From positions 3,720,001 through 3,784,000 of the forward strand of contig OY783223.1 in assembly GCA_963678705.1 (NCBI GenBank): a stretch of DNA of 64,000 bases, given 5' to 3'. The notes beneath the pieces are model-generated. The model saw nothing but the letters and a program-made list of their open reading frames with translations, ran no database searches and had not been told where the DNA came from. Source of the DNA: Panorpa germanica. Lineage: Eukaryota > Arthropoda > Insecta > Mecoptera > Panorpidae. A program made the position numbers and the translations under genes. Below are positions 42,301-54,779 of the stretch, in pieces (within the stretch, counting starts at the first letter, position 1; each line of letters begins with the position of its first letter).

Positions 42301-42443
42301 AACGACCAAAAAAATTGCAGCACCGTACAAAACAACCGTTTACGAAAAGTATTAGTTTTAGAAAATGACATTGGAAGCGCACAAAAAATCCTCGAAACCA
42401 CCACGAAAATTTTCACAGATTTCATTAATTCGGAATCTTCCAT
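39344..42443 (-). CDS. Gustatory receptor (insect 7TM chemoreceptor)
   Basis: Five exons in phase: 42443-41774, 40903-40581, 39737-39669, 39592-39503, 39421-39344 (409 aa). The large first exon holds most of the hydrophobic helices. The short 3' exons carry the gustatory receptor signature: GRILHEF, then YSLQLLH, LTACGLIELDYSLL and the terminal TTYLVILIQF (TYhhhhhQF motif). Insect Grs are ligand-gated cation channels with an intracellular N-terminus and detect tastants or other chemicals; the ligand cannot be told. The first exon ends at the second of two nearby donors, chosen because only that one keeps the frame open. Intron 2 contains a LINE-B tail, and intron 1 a hAT-like fragment and a direct repeat. 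The gene looks intact and is a singleton here. Confidence 0.92.
39848..40505 (+). mobile_element. LINE-B copy 3
   Basis: This copy reaches furthest 5' of the family. A frame at 39903-40340 encodes an Arg/Glu-rich helical segment (EEAERRREEGASVEDELRRR), then [26 protein letters not shown] and the end. It finishes GCCGAAAGG and (TAAA)n. It lies antisense in the gustatory receptor gene, in the intron between exons 2 and 3. Bounds are approximate. Confidence 0.82.
40955..41145. mobile_element. Possible hAT-type fragment
   Basis: The stretch is GC-rich unlike its surroundings. On the minus strand it begins CAGGGCCGGTTTTAGAGG, which resembles hAT terminal repeats, and the other side has CCTGCCCTCC. 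No transposase and no clear duplication are seen. Confidence 0.35.
41243..41641. repeat. Direct duplicate of about 118 bp, spaced 278 bp
   Basis: Units at 41243-41361 and 41521-41641 both run TCCATTATTTAACCCTT through CGAAAACCGGAAGTGC to ATTATAAATTTTACAA, with about a dozen differences. They lie in gustatory receptor intron 1. Confidence 0.8.
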
Positions 42444-43005
42444 ATTTGAAATTATTTAAAACAAATAACTATTATATTAAATGGTGTTAAACGTTATCAA
42501 TAATGTTCTAATTGTAAATACTTTAAAAATTAGAAATTAAAATACTTTTAATAATGCTACTTGTTATTTATGAAATTATTTGATTTTTATTTGAAGCTAA
42601 CTTCAGAGGGTACAGAATATTATTTTTTGTCGCATGATTTTTTGAGGTTAGGTTTCTTTGACAGATATTTGTAAATAAGCTAATCAAATTGATCGATTCA
42701 TTAAATATTAGTTACGAGTGGTCTTTTATTTGTTTAAATATTGAATTTTACAGGGGTGTCAACGTCAAATCAACTTAGGGGTGTCATATTAACACTCAGG
42801 TTGAACCTGATTATTTGTTTATTAATTCTAGGGGGTCGTTTTTTAAATACCACAAAGTTGACGATGTTATACCCATATTAAATTTGAATTTCATTTTTGC
42901 CGCATGTTTTAGATATGCATAATACATCACAAAAGAAATCGTAATGACGTATCACACACACACTCGTATGTGTCTCTGTTAAATAACAGAGATGGCAAAT
43001 TGTCG
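42444..43005. other. Upstream of the gustatory receptor, no gene seen
   Basis: AT-rich sequence that should include the receptor promoter. No reliable motif is seen. Confidence 0.5.
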
Positions 43006-43165
43006 GATGTGACGTAATATGCATTTGAAATCGTTGAATCTCTTTAATAATTAAATAGACAAAATTACTTTTTAATTGTTAATATCATCTAAAATATAAA
43101 TACATTTGAGGTTCTGATAGCCAACTTTATTAATATAGGGTTCAATTTTATAGATCTATTACCTG
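43006..43165 (-). mobile_element. Decayed MITE-1 fragment
   Basis: It is about 160 bp, resembling the part of the family around CGTTGAATC, TTTAATAATTAA and AATTGTTAATATC. It lacks both ends and abuts copy G. Confidence 0.6.
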
Positions 43166-43186
43166 TGCCTATTTACCTGTGTAGTA

Positions 43187-43803
43187 ATGGGCTTGAGTCC
43201 TATGTCTTAATTTCTATAAAAGTGTACTATATATTGATAAAGTGGGTTACTAGAACCTCAAATGTTCAATTATTTTTTAATAACTTCTTATATGTTAAGA
43301 GATATTAACAATTAAAAAAGTATTTTTGTCTCTTTAATTATTAAAGGGATTCAACGTTGCACACATTCCAAATGCATGTGACATCACAATCCTTGTTTAA
43401 GGTTACCAACCTTACAGCTCATAAATCTCTGCTATATGTATTTATATATCAAATATTATTTACAACTATTTCAAGGAATAATAAAGTTTCAATATTATGT
43501 CTGCCTTAGCAGGGTTAAATAAAATAACAACTTATTATTCTTTGACTTGACTTGATTATTTGACTACCGACAGCTACAGAACATTACCACAGCACTGACC
43601 TACTCAATAAAAAACTGACGTTAAAATGTATTTCACGTCATACAAATATGACCGACCATTTCTAGCGCTCAAACTTTTAATTGCTATATCTCCGCCAATA
43701 TTTAGATATTTAATAAAATAGACACGCCAATACACATTTATTAACATCAATTTCAATCAACAATTGAAAAATCTACCACTAAAAAATGAGGACATAAACC
43801 CAT
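43187..43803 (+). mobile_element. MITE-1 copy G (617 bp)
   Basis: A complete copy flanked by TA on both sides (43185-43186 and 43804-43805). It is intergenic. Confidence 0.92.
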
Positions 43804-44373
43804 TACAATAAGGACCGCATCTTTGACACCACTGTAACATGATACAGATCTCAGTTTACATTTGTATTTAATTTCGTAAGTAATTAAAAATAAAATTATT
43901 ATTACGAAGAAATAAAAATCATATAAAATTATTAGGGCCAACGAAAAGTTATTTTTGTATTTATTATAGTGAACGGAATAAAATAAAATTGAAAAGAAAT
44001 GATAGAAAAATTTGTAATATGCTTCGTTCATCGAAATCAGTCAATCGAAAAATCTACAGTTTTCTTTTGAATATATTGCACCCTCCGATTTAGTTAATAA
44101 TATTATTTTTAAATGTGATTAATGATGAACATGTCTGCCGTGTTCTGAATAATTATCGGCCACCCTACTATTCCTCCCCCTCTCCCCCTACTACCACAAA
44201 CTCCCCATCATGTGAACTACAATCACGACCATATAAACGATTTAGCCCAATGACAGGTCACCATTAAAGTCACCTAACCATGTCTATTGATATCAAATTA
44301 ATTATTACAAAAATTATAGATTTATAAGGCTGATAGGTTTAGAAATTTTAACTTAAATATGATCCTTATATCT

Positions 44374-45230
44374 CCCAGTAAACATTTTGGAGTAAATTCT
44401 ACTTAATTTCTATTACATATCATGAGTTTTTTGTCTGGAACGTGTTCGTTTTCTATTCAGTCGTTCATAGGAAAGGCCCTTTTTATGAGCTACAGAGATC
44501 GCAACGACGGTTCACTGCTGAATTAAAAGCAGAGTCGGTTTATGATTTATGACCGGAGTTATAAACTTGAGCAGGGATGGCAGGGGTATAAAACTTAATG
44601 GAATTCTACATTTTAGAGTCTGCAAAATATAAATATTTAAATGAAGAAATAAATAGATGTAATCTTTAGTACGGATCGTGATTTTTTTAATGAATATTAT
44701 TCATCTTCAACAATACTCGTTATATTAGTTTTTTACATTGTTTTGGTGATTCAAAAATCCACGATCGGCAGGTCTGCGTTAGGTTTAAAACCTCTGTCTT
44801 ACCATCCCTGGATACTATCTTCGTTTAAATACATTATATTCGGGGATTGAGGGAGATAGCGTCTGTCTATTACCATTAAAGAAATATTTGTTGAAAAAGG
44901 ATAGCATATACTTTAAACATACTGTACTGAACGAAAACTATACAAGTATACAAGTGTAACAATGAAAAATATATTTTACTTGTCTATCCGCATCTCGTTT
45001 CTCTCTCACTTTGGAATGAAAATGAACTAAACAAATATATATCCTGGTGTGAAAGAAACAACTGCTACTTAATGAATGATGTTGGAAAAAGAAAGAATAT
45101 TATTATGAAAAAATTCTAACAACTAACACAAAATCTGTGACAGGTAGAGAACTTGTAAAGCGTTAGAATAGAATTGTACGAGTGACTCGAACTTCACCAA
45201 ATAGGGCACTTCACCAAATTGTTTACTGGG
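44374..45230. mobile_element. MITE-3 long copy (857 bp)
   Basis: The ends CCCAGTAAACATTTTGG and CCAAATTGTTTACTGGG match the two short copies. The interior is longer and mostly different. CT flanks both sides. No open frame of note is inside, so it may be a less-deleted derivative of the parent element. Confidence 0.75.
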
Positions 45231-46217
45231 CTCTAACTTCTCTTCTTTTTCGTTTGTCCTCTTGTAAAACGTTTTAAAATAGTTGTCTTGTAATACCTTA
45301 TATTACCTACCTTGCAGACGTTTTAAAGTTGACAAAAAATTACTTAAACTCACTTATAGTCTGATAATCCATTTTTATATATGTTACCGACCCAATTTTA
45401 ATTTCGCTACGAGTAGGAGCGAGAGGGTATTATCCGTGCGCATAAGAGTGAGTGAGACATATACCTTGATTACTTGATACCTGGAAAATGGCCGCCTGGT
45501 CAAGTTAGCAGGTAGGCATACGATCATTGTACATACTAACACTACTCAATCTTACACATTTAGTTCATCAGAAAATAAGTGATGTCTGATGGCCCTGGGT
45601 CCTTGCTCTATTAAGAATCCTGTCCCGCAATGCAAATAGGATCTTTCAAAAAGAGCGGTCATTTTAAATCAATAAAAGAATTTAACTTCTATTAAATGTT
45701 ATAGGTAAATTATTAAATTTATAAATATAACTTCTTACTTCAGTAATTTAATTTTTATATAAATCTTTTTTATTCGTCTATACCTAAACTAAACATACCA
45801 CACAATTAACGAATTCCAAATAAATAATTAATCAGGCTAATATTGACTGTCATGCTCGAACGGATAATAAATCTAATATTAAATTCGAGTGATACGTCTA
45901 TTATTATCGATTTAATTTTAAGTTGTCCACTATTCATTATAGTACATGAAATTGTAATTAAAAAACCTATTAAATATATTACAAGCACGATAACTGTCGT
46001 GTTACTTTAATCCAGTGCATTAGAAGCAATAACAGACATTTTACAATCAGAACTGCGACATAAATGATCAAAACACATGCACTTTTATACCTATATGCTT
46101 CATTTTTAAATTTTTGAACATTTCACTTGCGTTTTCGTCTATCTACCTAAACATACGAATTGATAGTTAGAATTTCTAATACAAGGGTTTGAATCTTTGG
46201 AAATTATTTTTATGCGA
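45231..46217. other. Intergenic, no gene seen
   Basis: Short frames only, without splice support. I see no repeat of the other families here. Confidence 0.55.
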
Positions 46218-46856
46218 ATGGGCTTGTGTCCTATGTCTTAATTTCTATAAAAGTGTACTATATATTGATAAAGTGGGTTACTAGAACCTCAAATGTTCAA
46301 TTATTTTTTAATAGCTCCTTATATGTTAAGAGATATTAACAATTAAAAGTCATTTTGTCTCTTTAATTATTAAAGGGATTCAACGTTGTACACATTCCAA
46401 GTGCATGTGACATCACAATCCTTGTGTACGGTTACCAACCTTACAGGTCATAAATCTCTGCCATATGTATTTATATATCAAAATATCAAATATTATTTAC
46501 AGCTATTTCAAGGAATAATCAAATTTAAATATTATGTCTGCCTTAGCAGGGTTAAATAAAATAAAAACTTATTATTCTTTGATTTGACTTGATTATTTTG
46601 ACTACCAACAGCTACAAAACATTACCACAGAACTGACATACTCAACAAATAACTGACGTTAAAATGCATTTCACGTCATACAAATATATAGCCGACCATT
46701 TCTAGCGCTAAAACTACAATTCAAACTTTTAATTGCTATATCTCCGTCAACATTTAGATATTTAATAAAATAAACACGCCAATACACATTTATTAACATC
46801 AATTTTCAATCAACAATTGAAAAATCGACCACTAAAATATGAGGACACAAGCCCAT
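46218..46856 (+). mobile_element. MITE-1 copy H (639 bp)
   Basis: A complete copy with both ends. The inverted repeat extends to GAATGGGC / GCCCATTC in this copy. Confidence 0.92.
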
Positions 46857-47288
46857 TCATCGTAAAGGTTTATTATATTTTGTAAATATAATGGTAAAAA
46901 AAAAATTGAATTATTAATTTTTTTAAATTAGACAGATTATTTTTAAAGTTTATCTAAAATAACAAAGGTTACTTTGTTATGTAAACAACGTTACCTAATA
47001 TATACCTATTTTACTGCTTTTGAATAATAAATCTTACTTTTTACCGTTCTTTTAGGATTAAAAACTTAAATTTAAATATTAATAGGTTTTGCTTAAGTAA
47101 AATATTGCACCCAGGGTAACTAACATTCATGTTTTATCTTTAGTGTTTATAATAAAAGTATTCATTCCAAGATTTTAGATCTACTGCTGGAGACAAATAA
47201 AAACACCTTATTTTTACTAATCTAGTATTTTATTCCTAAATATTCGCGTATCGAATTTTCTATATACAATAAGAAAATGTTAAAAAAA

Positions 47289-48509
47289 TTATTGTTTTTT
47301 TGTCGAGTTATTATAGTCTTCGAGTCTCATCTGAAAATATGATTTACGTGCTGTAATTGGTAAATGCTTTTGCCTTATTAAGGAATTTTCATTGCCTAAT
47401 GCGGTGTATGTTCTGTCGCCTACTAAGTTACGCAGAGCAATATTTCGTATTAAAGTTTTATCGTAAAAATTTACGCCACTTTGCATCATTTTCGGTCCAA
47501 GTTCGCACAATTTTCTATCTACTTGTGTTTCATAGTAAACTTCTGTAAAATCTTTTGCAAGGCAATATACGCCCATACTAAAACAACCAACAATAGAATA
47601 CATAACTCCACGGATTTGTAATGGCTTTTCGAAGAGATTTAGTCTTTGATTGATATAACTTGCTGCTGTGTATGCAAAGCCTAAAGCTGCAGCTGGGTAG
47701 ATAGTATTTAGCAATTTTTTTGGGGATTCTGCTGTAAGTAATTCTCTAGATATGGCAAATACTTGTTCATCCTCAGTCAAGAACAACGCCTTGGATAATC
47801 TTTTGCCATCATCGGTATTCCAGTCGACAGGTTTGTTTCTTACCTACAAGATTACCAAAATTGCTATTGAATCTATGTATATGTCATTAAAATAAAAGTG
47901 ATGTGTCAATATCTACCAAAATGTCCGTTCTACCGGATAAATCACTGGAAGTGTAAGAAAAGTTATCTGGAATTCCAATCAAAGCACCCCATTTACTCCA
48001 GGTTGAGCCTAATAAAACCACATTATAAATATCAATTATAAACAAATAATCCATTTCATTTACAGCTAGCATACCTGCATTAAAAACATCGAATCCAAAT
48101 ACAGTAAATGGCTTCAGATTTCTCTTTTTGTGGTCAGGAATGTCTAACATTTCCAAAGCTTTATCATACCTATTTTTTACAGCAACTGGTACGGGCTTGG
48201 CGACACCAAAGCTATGAATATATGAAAAACAATTAATTACATTTCATACAAATAATAAAATGAATTTAAAAAAACTAACCTATAAGCTTGAACTATTTGT
48301 TTATATTTCTCTAAGAAAATTGTATTTGGAAGGAAAGATGCACTCAGTAAACCAACACCAGCACAACAAATAGATCCGAAGACGAATTTTCGTCCAATTT
48401 CTGTAGTAAACCAAGCCATCCCCTTTGGTGGTGGCGGCGGTAATGGTTGTGGAGGGTCTTGCGGTACACCGTGTGGACCATGGTCCAGGGGATTTTCCAT
48501 TTCATTCAT
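47289..48509 (-). CDS. TMEM177: TMEM177 homologue (mitochondrial inner membrane)
   Basis: Four exons in phase: 48509-48280, 48211-48075, 48008-47917, 47843-47289 (337 aa; human 311). After a proline-rich start (PPQPLPPPPPKG) there is a first membrane segment (FGSICCAGVGLLSASFL). The soluble block LKPFTVFGFDVFNAGSTW to GALIGIPDNFSY and VDWNTDDGKRLSKAL match TMEM177. Two more hydrophobic helices follow (AAALGFAYTAASYI, GVMYSIVGCFSMGVYC), then HLPITARKSYFQMRLED near the end. In human cells TMEM177 stabilises COX20 during assembly of cytochrome c oxidase subunit COX2. It is divergent from CHPF. The assignment rests on several aligned blocks and is good but not certain. Confidence 0.85.
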
Positions 48510-48993
48510 TTTAGATGATTAGATATGTTTTCTTGTTCTTGTTATTCAAATGTCCTATTATTTTGAAATTATGCTAGGAGTTTTATTGGGGAGCTGCCTA
48601 AAACATACTTATACATTTATTATAATTTTCTCATTAAATATCTGCATTAAAATTTTTAAAAATAGTAAATTTTGGCGGACATGTTGAATTCCTAATTTTT
48701 TTTTTTAAGTCCAAGTTACCAGTTTATTCTTTTCTTTATTTATCTAAATTTTCTACTTTTTATTGTTTCCGACATGACATGTAGACGTCAGAAATTTACA
48801 CGTAATTTAAATAGAATAATTTAAAAATAAAAGTACATCTTATCCTAATGAAAGAATAAGTAAATTCTGTTTTTCTTTTGTAAAAAGTCTGTGCCAACTT
48901 AAATATCGTGCTTCTTCATTTGATGTTTTAAATACAAAATGAAAAGTAGATAAAAAAGCAGTTCTATATTTTAAGAAAGTTTGTTTATTTAAA
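48510..48993. promoter_or_regulatory. Shared upstream region of TMEM177 and CHPF
   Basis: 484 bp lie between divergent start codons. No coding sequence is seen. A bidirectional promoter is inferred from arrangement. Confidence 0.45.
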
Positions 48994-51900
48994 ATGGTCT
49001 GTCTACGTAGACATTTATTATTTCAAATAAAAAAAAGTTCTTATATTATAAGTGGGTTATTATTTGGAATATTGCTAAGTTTATATATGCCTTTAAACGA
49101 CGAATTTGATTGCAAAAATGAGCTAATAAGTGAGAGTCTTCAATCGAGTAATACGCAGCCAAACCAAGACTTTGACCCTGTAATAAATTTATCTAAGAAG
49201 CCTATGCAAGCTAAGAAAGCGGTGAAAAATGTTTTAAGGCCAAGGTATTATTCTACAGAACTGGGAATCCGTGAGAAAATTTTTGTTGGTATTATTACTT
49301 CACAAAGCAGTATCCACACAAGAGCAACAGCTATTAATAAGACTACGACACATTTAGTAGATAAAATAAAGTTCTTTATAATTGCTAGCAATATTAAACC
49401 CAATATTACTTTAAAGAATATAGTGGGCTTCACAGACACAAGAGAAATATTGAAACCATTTCATGTGATTAAATATGTAGCTGATAATTATTTGGAAGAG
49501 TATGATTATTTCTATATAGCCAACGATGTCGGTTATTTTGATGCAAGAAAATTAGTTTCATTAGTTCAAAAAATAAGTGTAAGTCAAGATGTTTACATGG
49601 GCTCCCTTGAAAGTAGTGATAGTGCCTATTGTAGTTTGGGTAAGGCATAGAAGCAAATATTATGTTTTTAATCAAATGTTTATATTTAGTTTGCATATTA
49701 AATCTTTATTTTAGATGCTGGTATACTTCTCAGTAGTAGTGTTATGAAACAAGCTCGAGAAAATCTGGATTGGTGCGTCCATAATGCATTTTCTCACGCA
49801 CATAGTGAAAACTTTGGAAGATGCATTTCTCATTCTACAAATTTGAAATGCTCGAGCAAATTACAGGTCCTACTATTTTAAATGCACCTGCTATGTCCCA
49901 TTTAAGTATTTATAATCTAACAAACAATGTATCTCACAGGGTCAACTTTTTACAAGTTACAAATTACCAAATAAGGAATTAAACTTTCAAATATTACAAA
50001 ATGATGACAAGTTTAAAAATGCAATATCGGTATATGCTTTATCTAGCACTTCTGATGTATTCATACTTCATAGTTACTTTTCCAGAGTAAGTTAAACAAT
50101 TATATGTCCTAATGTATATTGCCTAACCGTATATATATATATATATATATCTATAACTTCTTTTAAAGTTACATCTTGAAGCTGCAAGTAAGAAAATTGC
50201 ATCTCTTAGGAAAGAACTAATTTTAGCTGCACAGCAAAGCCCTGCTGGTAAGAATTTATTACTGTCATGTAATACGCTATTATCATTTTTCTAAATTATT
50301 AGTTATTGTAACTGTAATATCCAGATTCTGCTGCTCCTACATGGCCAATAGGAAGTCGACCCCCTCGGGCTCCAGAAGTTCGTTTTGATGTGGTTAAATG
50401 GGATTACTTTAACAGTACTCATATTCTACTGCCTGATGATTTTCATAATGTAGTAAAATTAAGAGGAGCTGATTTGGAAGACATAAAAGTAAAAATACTA
50501 CCTTTCTATATCGTATATTTATAAATAACTTTTCTACAAATATTTTTATGATTTTAGCATATACTTAATTCAACTATTCTACATGTTGTAAATACTGATA
50601 ATAATTTGCAATTTGCACGTTTACTAAGTGGGTACCGTAGATTTGATGCTTCTCGAGGTATGGATTACAAATTGGACTTGCTATTTAAAAATGTAGCCGA
50701 TAATGTTGATATTATTAAAAGGTATAAACAATGTTGCGTATTGAATAATGTAATGGTCATTCCTAAAGAGTTATATTATACCACTATGTTTCAGATTAGA
50801 AGTTTGTAAACCCCTGGGAAGTGTAACTGTTGTACCAACACCTTATGTTACAGAAAATACTAGAATAACTTTGCTTTTACCAATATTTCAACATCAAGTC
50901 GAGAATGCGCAAAGGTTTATAAACGATTATGTAAAAAACTGCATGGAGAAAAAAGATAACACCTTTTTAATGCTGGTATATATAAATATATGGTTACATT
51001 TATTATATAATTATAATTTGGTGTTTAAATTCCTTATGTTACAGGTATTAATGTACAACTATGATATTCCTAGTAAAGGAAAAACTGATGTTTATTACGA
51101 ACTGAAGAAATCAGCTATAGATAACTCAGAAAAATTTAAAGTAGATGGTTCCAAAATAGCGTGGGTCTCAATTAGACTTCCGGAAATAAGGAAATTGAAA
51201 AGTACAATCATAAAACGTGAAACTAATGTAAATTTATATGATAATAACACAAATGATATTAATGAGCCAATACAAACAATCGGTGATAAAAGTAAACCAT
51301 TATTAGATTTTTACAAGGAGAAAATGATACAGTTTGTTATTGTTGATTTAGCTCTTAGAAAAGTTGGACTTGAAAGCCTTGTTCTTGTATGTAATATAAG
51401 AATGAGTTTTCGTTCAGATTTTTTGAATAGGGTAAGAATTGATCAGTATTTTATGTTACCTATTGAAGTTTATTATTACATAACGTTTTATATTCACAGG
51501 TTCGTATGAACACAATAAATGGCTACCAAATATTTAGCCCCATTCCATTTATGCTGTACGATCCAGATATTAATAAATTGCAAGGTACAGATGTCCATAA
51601 AGATACAGGCTACTTTAACAATGAAAACTATGATGTTATTAGTTTCTATAGTCGAGATTACGTAAATGGTAAAATTACATTCCATCATAAAATATATATT
51701 TCTAATTTTATAATGTGACTAATGAATATATATTTCTTTTGTAACAGTTCGAAAATTAATGGAATATAAAATTCCTATTATACGAAGTGATAAAGATGTT
51801 CCACTTCTTTTTCAACAATATACAGACAACGAAGAAAAGGATAAACAAATAAAATATGATGTTGCATCTATATTTGAACTATTTGTTAAATATTCTGACA

Positions 51901-52088
51901 ATATTAATTGTATGAGATCAGTGGAACCAAATTTAACATTATGGTATGAAAATAATTGTGATAATAATAATAATATTCAAAATGAATTAAATGAGTGTTT
52001 ACTCAAAGAAGGGTTCAGTAGTAACATTGCAACAAGGAATACACTAGCTCAAATTATATTAGAATATAAACAACAAAATGCTTTATAA
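48994..52088 (+). CDS. CHPF: Chondroitin polymerizing factor (CHPF-type, chondroitin synthase partner)
   Basis: Ten exons in phase: 48994-49639, 49715-49866, 49940-50086, 50169-50247, 50325-50488, 50558-50721, 50795-50975, 51045-51431, 51500-51668, 51748-52088 (809 aa; human 775). It is a type II Golgi protein with a membrane anchor at about residues 17-34. AKKAVKNVLRPRYYSTELGI opens the N-terminal glycosyltransferase-like domain. WPIGSRPP, VVKWDYF, GYRRFDASRGMDY and VPTPYVTENTRITLLLP mark the chondroitin synthase family C-terminal half. The metal-binding DxD positions read IANDVGYF and CNIRMSF, so both are altered, as expected for the non-catalytic partner that helps CHSY1 build the polymer. 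An AATAAA lies about 90 bp past the stop. Confidence 0.9.
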
Positions 52089-52492
52089 TATACGTATGTC
52101 TATCCTCTCTATTGAAATGACGAGCTGTACCCACTAGAAATATATGAAACACACTTCTGACTATCCGTGAATTGATAGCAAATAAAATATTTCTACAAAT
52201 GAAATGCAGTAGAGGGGATAAGTTCTTATTGTTAATGTCATTGACTCATAAGAAAGTGATCCCAGAAAGTTATCACCGCTTCAGTAGATGTTAATAAAAA
52301 TTACATTCTAGTCGTACCCATGACCCGTTTATACAGATCTCTAAGTCAGGAAATTGTGACTGGATACAATATTGAGTTTTTCGTGGTGTCAAAACAAAAA
52401 GGTTATTTACCGCCAACTTAGTTGATTTGGGTAAATATAATTGAATAATTTTAAGATTCTAAGGTAGCTCAAACATATTAGTTACTCCGTTA

Positions 52493-53121
52493 ATGGGCTT
52501 GTGTCCTATATCTTAATTTCTATAAAAGTGTACTATATATTGATAAAGTGTGTTACTAGAACCTCAAATGTTAAATTATTTTTTAATAACACCTTATATG
52601 TTAAGAGATATTAGCAATTAAAAAAGTCATGTTTTCTCTTTAATTATTAAAGAGTTTCAACGTTGTACACATTCCAAATGCATGTGACATCACAACCGAT
52701 GCCAACCTTACTGCTCATAAATCTCTGCTATATGTATTTATATATCAAAATATTAAATATTATTTACAGCTATTTCAAGGAACAATCAAATTCTAATATT
52801 ATGTCTGACTTAGCAGGGTTAAATAAAAATTAAATTTTATTATTCTTTGACTTGATTTTGATTATTTGACTACCAACAGCTACAAAACATTACCACAGCA
52901 CTGACCTACTCAACAAATAACTGACGTTAAAATGCATTTCACGTCATACAAATATGGCCGACCATTTCTAGCGCTAAAACTACAATTCAAACTTTTAATT
53001 GCTATATCTCCGTCAACATTTAGATATTTAATAAAATAGACACGCCAATACACATTTATTAACATCAATTTCAATAAACAATTGAAAATTCGACCACTAA
53101 AAAATGAGGACACAAGCCCAT
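52493..53121 (+). mobile_element. MITE-1 copy I (629 bp)
   Basis: A complete copy with both ends, about 400 bp downstream of CHPF. It is preceded by TA and followed by TC. Confidence 0.92.
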
Positions 53122-54266
53122 TCTATTTTCTGTGAGAGGTTTTGCCTACATACATCTCACTAAACACAAAGCATGATTTATTAATTGAAATACATAGTAA
53201 TATATTAAGTCATTTTAATATTTTACTTAATCAAAATATAGTAATATTAATTATTTGTATTAATATTTTGCAGCTTTTTAACATCCTTTAGTTCTTAAAA
53301 AGTTGTTCTAAAAGTTTTATAATCCTAAAAAAGGTATTTTTAAGAAGTTTAGTATGTTAATGAACAAAAAGGTTGATTTACTTCTCAAAAATAGGACACA
53401 AAACATTTTAAATTAAGTAACATTGTTTATTTAACAGGCAACTTTAAGTAAGATGAACCTTAAATTTACATAACTGTTTTAAACGTCTTCTTAAGATTTT
53501 AGTAATCCAAAAAAGGAAGTTTTGCGTTTCTATTAATCCGGAAAAGGTTATTTTATGATTGAAATACATGTAACTGTATTTAGCGAGATGTGTTTATAGA
53601 AATCGATCATGCTCACTACTTCTGGGACATATATGCATGTTTCGTAGGCTTAGAAAATATAAATAGGTAATTATTTTTTATAATATATACAATAAAACTG
53701 CCTTGACTTGCCTTTGACAATGCTGATTATAAAGTAGCGTTGTTTTTTAATCGTTATGCTGTATTTGTATTTTTTTTTACTTTTTCATAATGTATTAGTT
53801 TATGAAACTGAAATGTTTAATGAATTTAATGTACCTGTTACAGAGGTAATCTTCTAAACGCTATTTTTAATTCTCAGTGAATTTAATTTTATTTTAGAGT
53901 ACTATTGCAGAAATTATTATTTGTCTTGTTAATTGTATGTAATGTGTTGTATTACCTAAATATACAAAACATATTTTAAATGAAGTATTACTTTATTCCT
54001 TCCATATTCCTAAATCTAGCACATCTAAAATTTGTAAACGCATTAGAACCAGTTGGGTAAGAAAAATTAGAGCATTGGGATACCTGGAGATCTCAAAAAG
54101 CAAATATCTTTTGGAAAGTAAAAGTCATGGTTATGCTTCCAATTAAATATCTTGTTGTGAGTGATAAGCAACATTTGTTCCAATGAATTAAAGTAAGCTT
54201 TGTTTTAATTAAACATTTCAATGCGTAATTAAAAATAGTTCAATTATTTTTTATTAATTAATATCA
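53122..54266. other. AT-rich intergenic stretch
   Basis: No gene, repeat family member or convincing exon was found between MITE-1 copy I and the tRNA. Confidence 0.55.
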
Positions 54267-54338
54267 GGGGATGTAGCTCAGTGGTAGAGCGTTCGCTTTG
54301 CATGTGAAAGGCCCCGGGTTCGATCCCCGGCATCTCCA
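54267..54338 (+). tRNA. tRNA-Ala (anticodon TGC)
   Basis: A 72-nt cloverleaf. The acceptor stem pairs GGGGATG with CATCTCC (one G-U), discriminator A. The D arm is TAGCTCAGTGGTAGAGC, and the anticodon stem TTCGC/GTGAA carries loop TTTGCAT with anticodon TGC at 54299-54301. The T arm is CCGGGTTCGATCCCCGG. A T6 pol III terminator follows within 10 bp. There is no intron. Confidence 0.97.
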
Positions 54339-54779
54339 ATTTTTTGCCTTTTTGGAACTCCTGGTGCATAAATTATGCATACTAATAAGTCTTATGCATA
54401 AATTACTATTGCTTTATTAATTGAATTTAATAGATCTTTAAAATTATTACTTTCCCTTTTGGTTTATTATATTTTTGAAACAGAAAAATTAAAATTTAGC
54501 TAGTGCATTGAAAACTCTAAAATATTCTTAAAAATAAATCAAAATCCAATAATCTTAAATTAAGTTTAGATGCAAATATAAGATTAATTAACTATTTGTA
54601 TTTTAATAATTAGTTATACATTTTTTTGGGGTTTAAATATTTTTGAAATCAACCGCTGCAGTGCTGCCATTAGTTTTAACTTTGCTCGCTGCCTACAAAC
54701 GTCAAAACTACAAGCTTAACCAAAGTTTAGATTAGTGAAATTATAAAAACAATTAATTAATTAAATATTATAAACGAAA

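Noticed and set aside
43753-44031. 92-aa minus-strand frame
   Set aside because: It overlaps the end of a MITE-1 copy, has low complexity and no splice partners.
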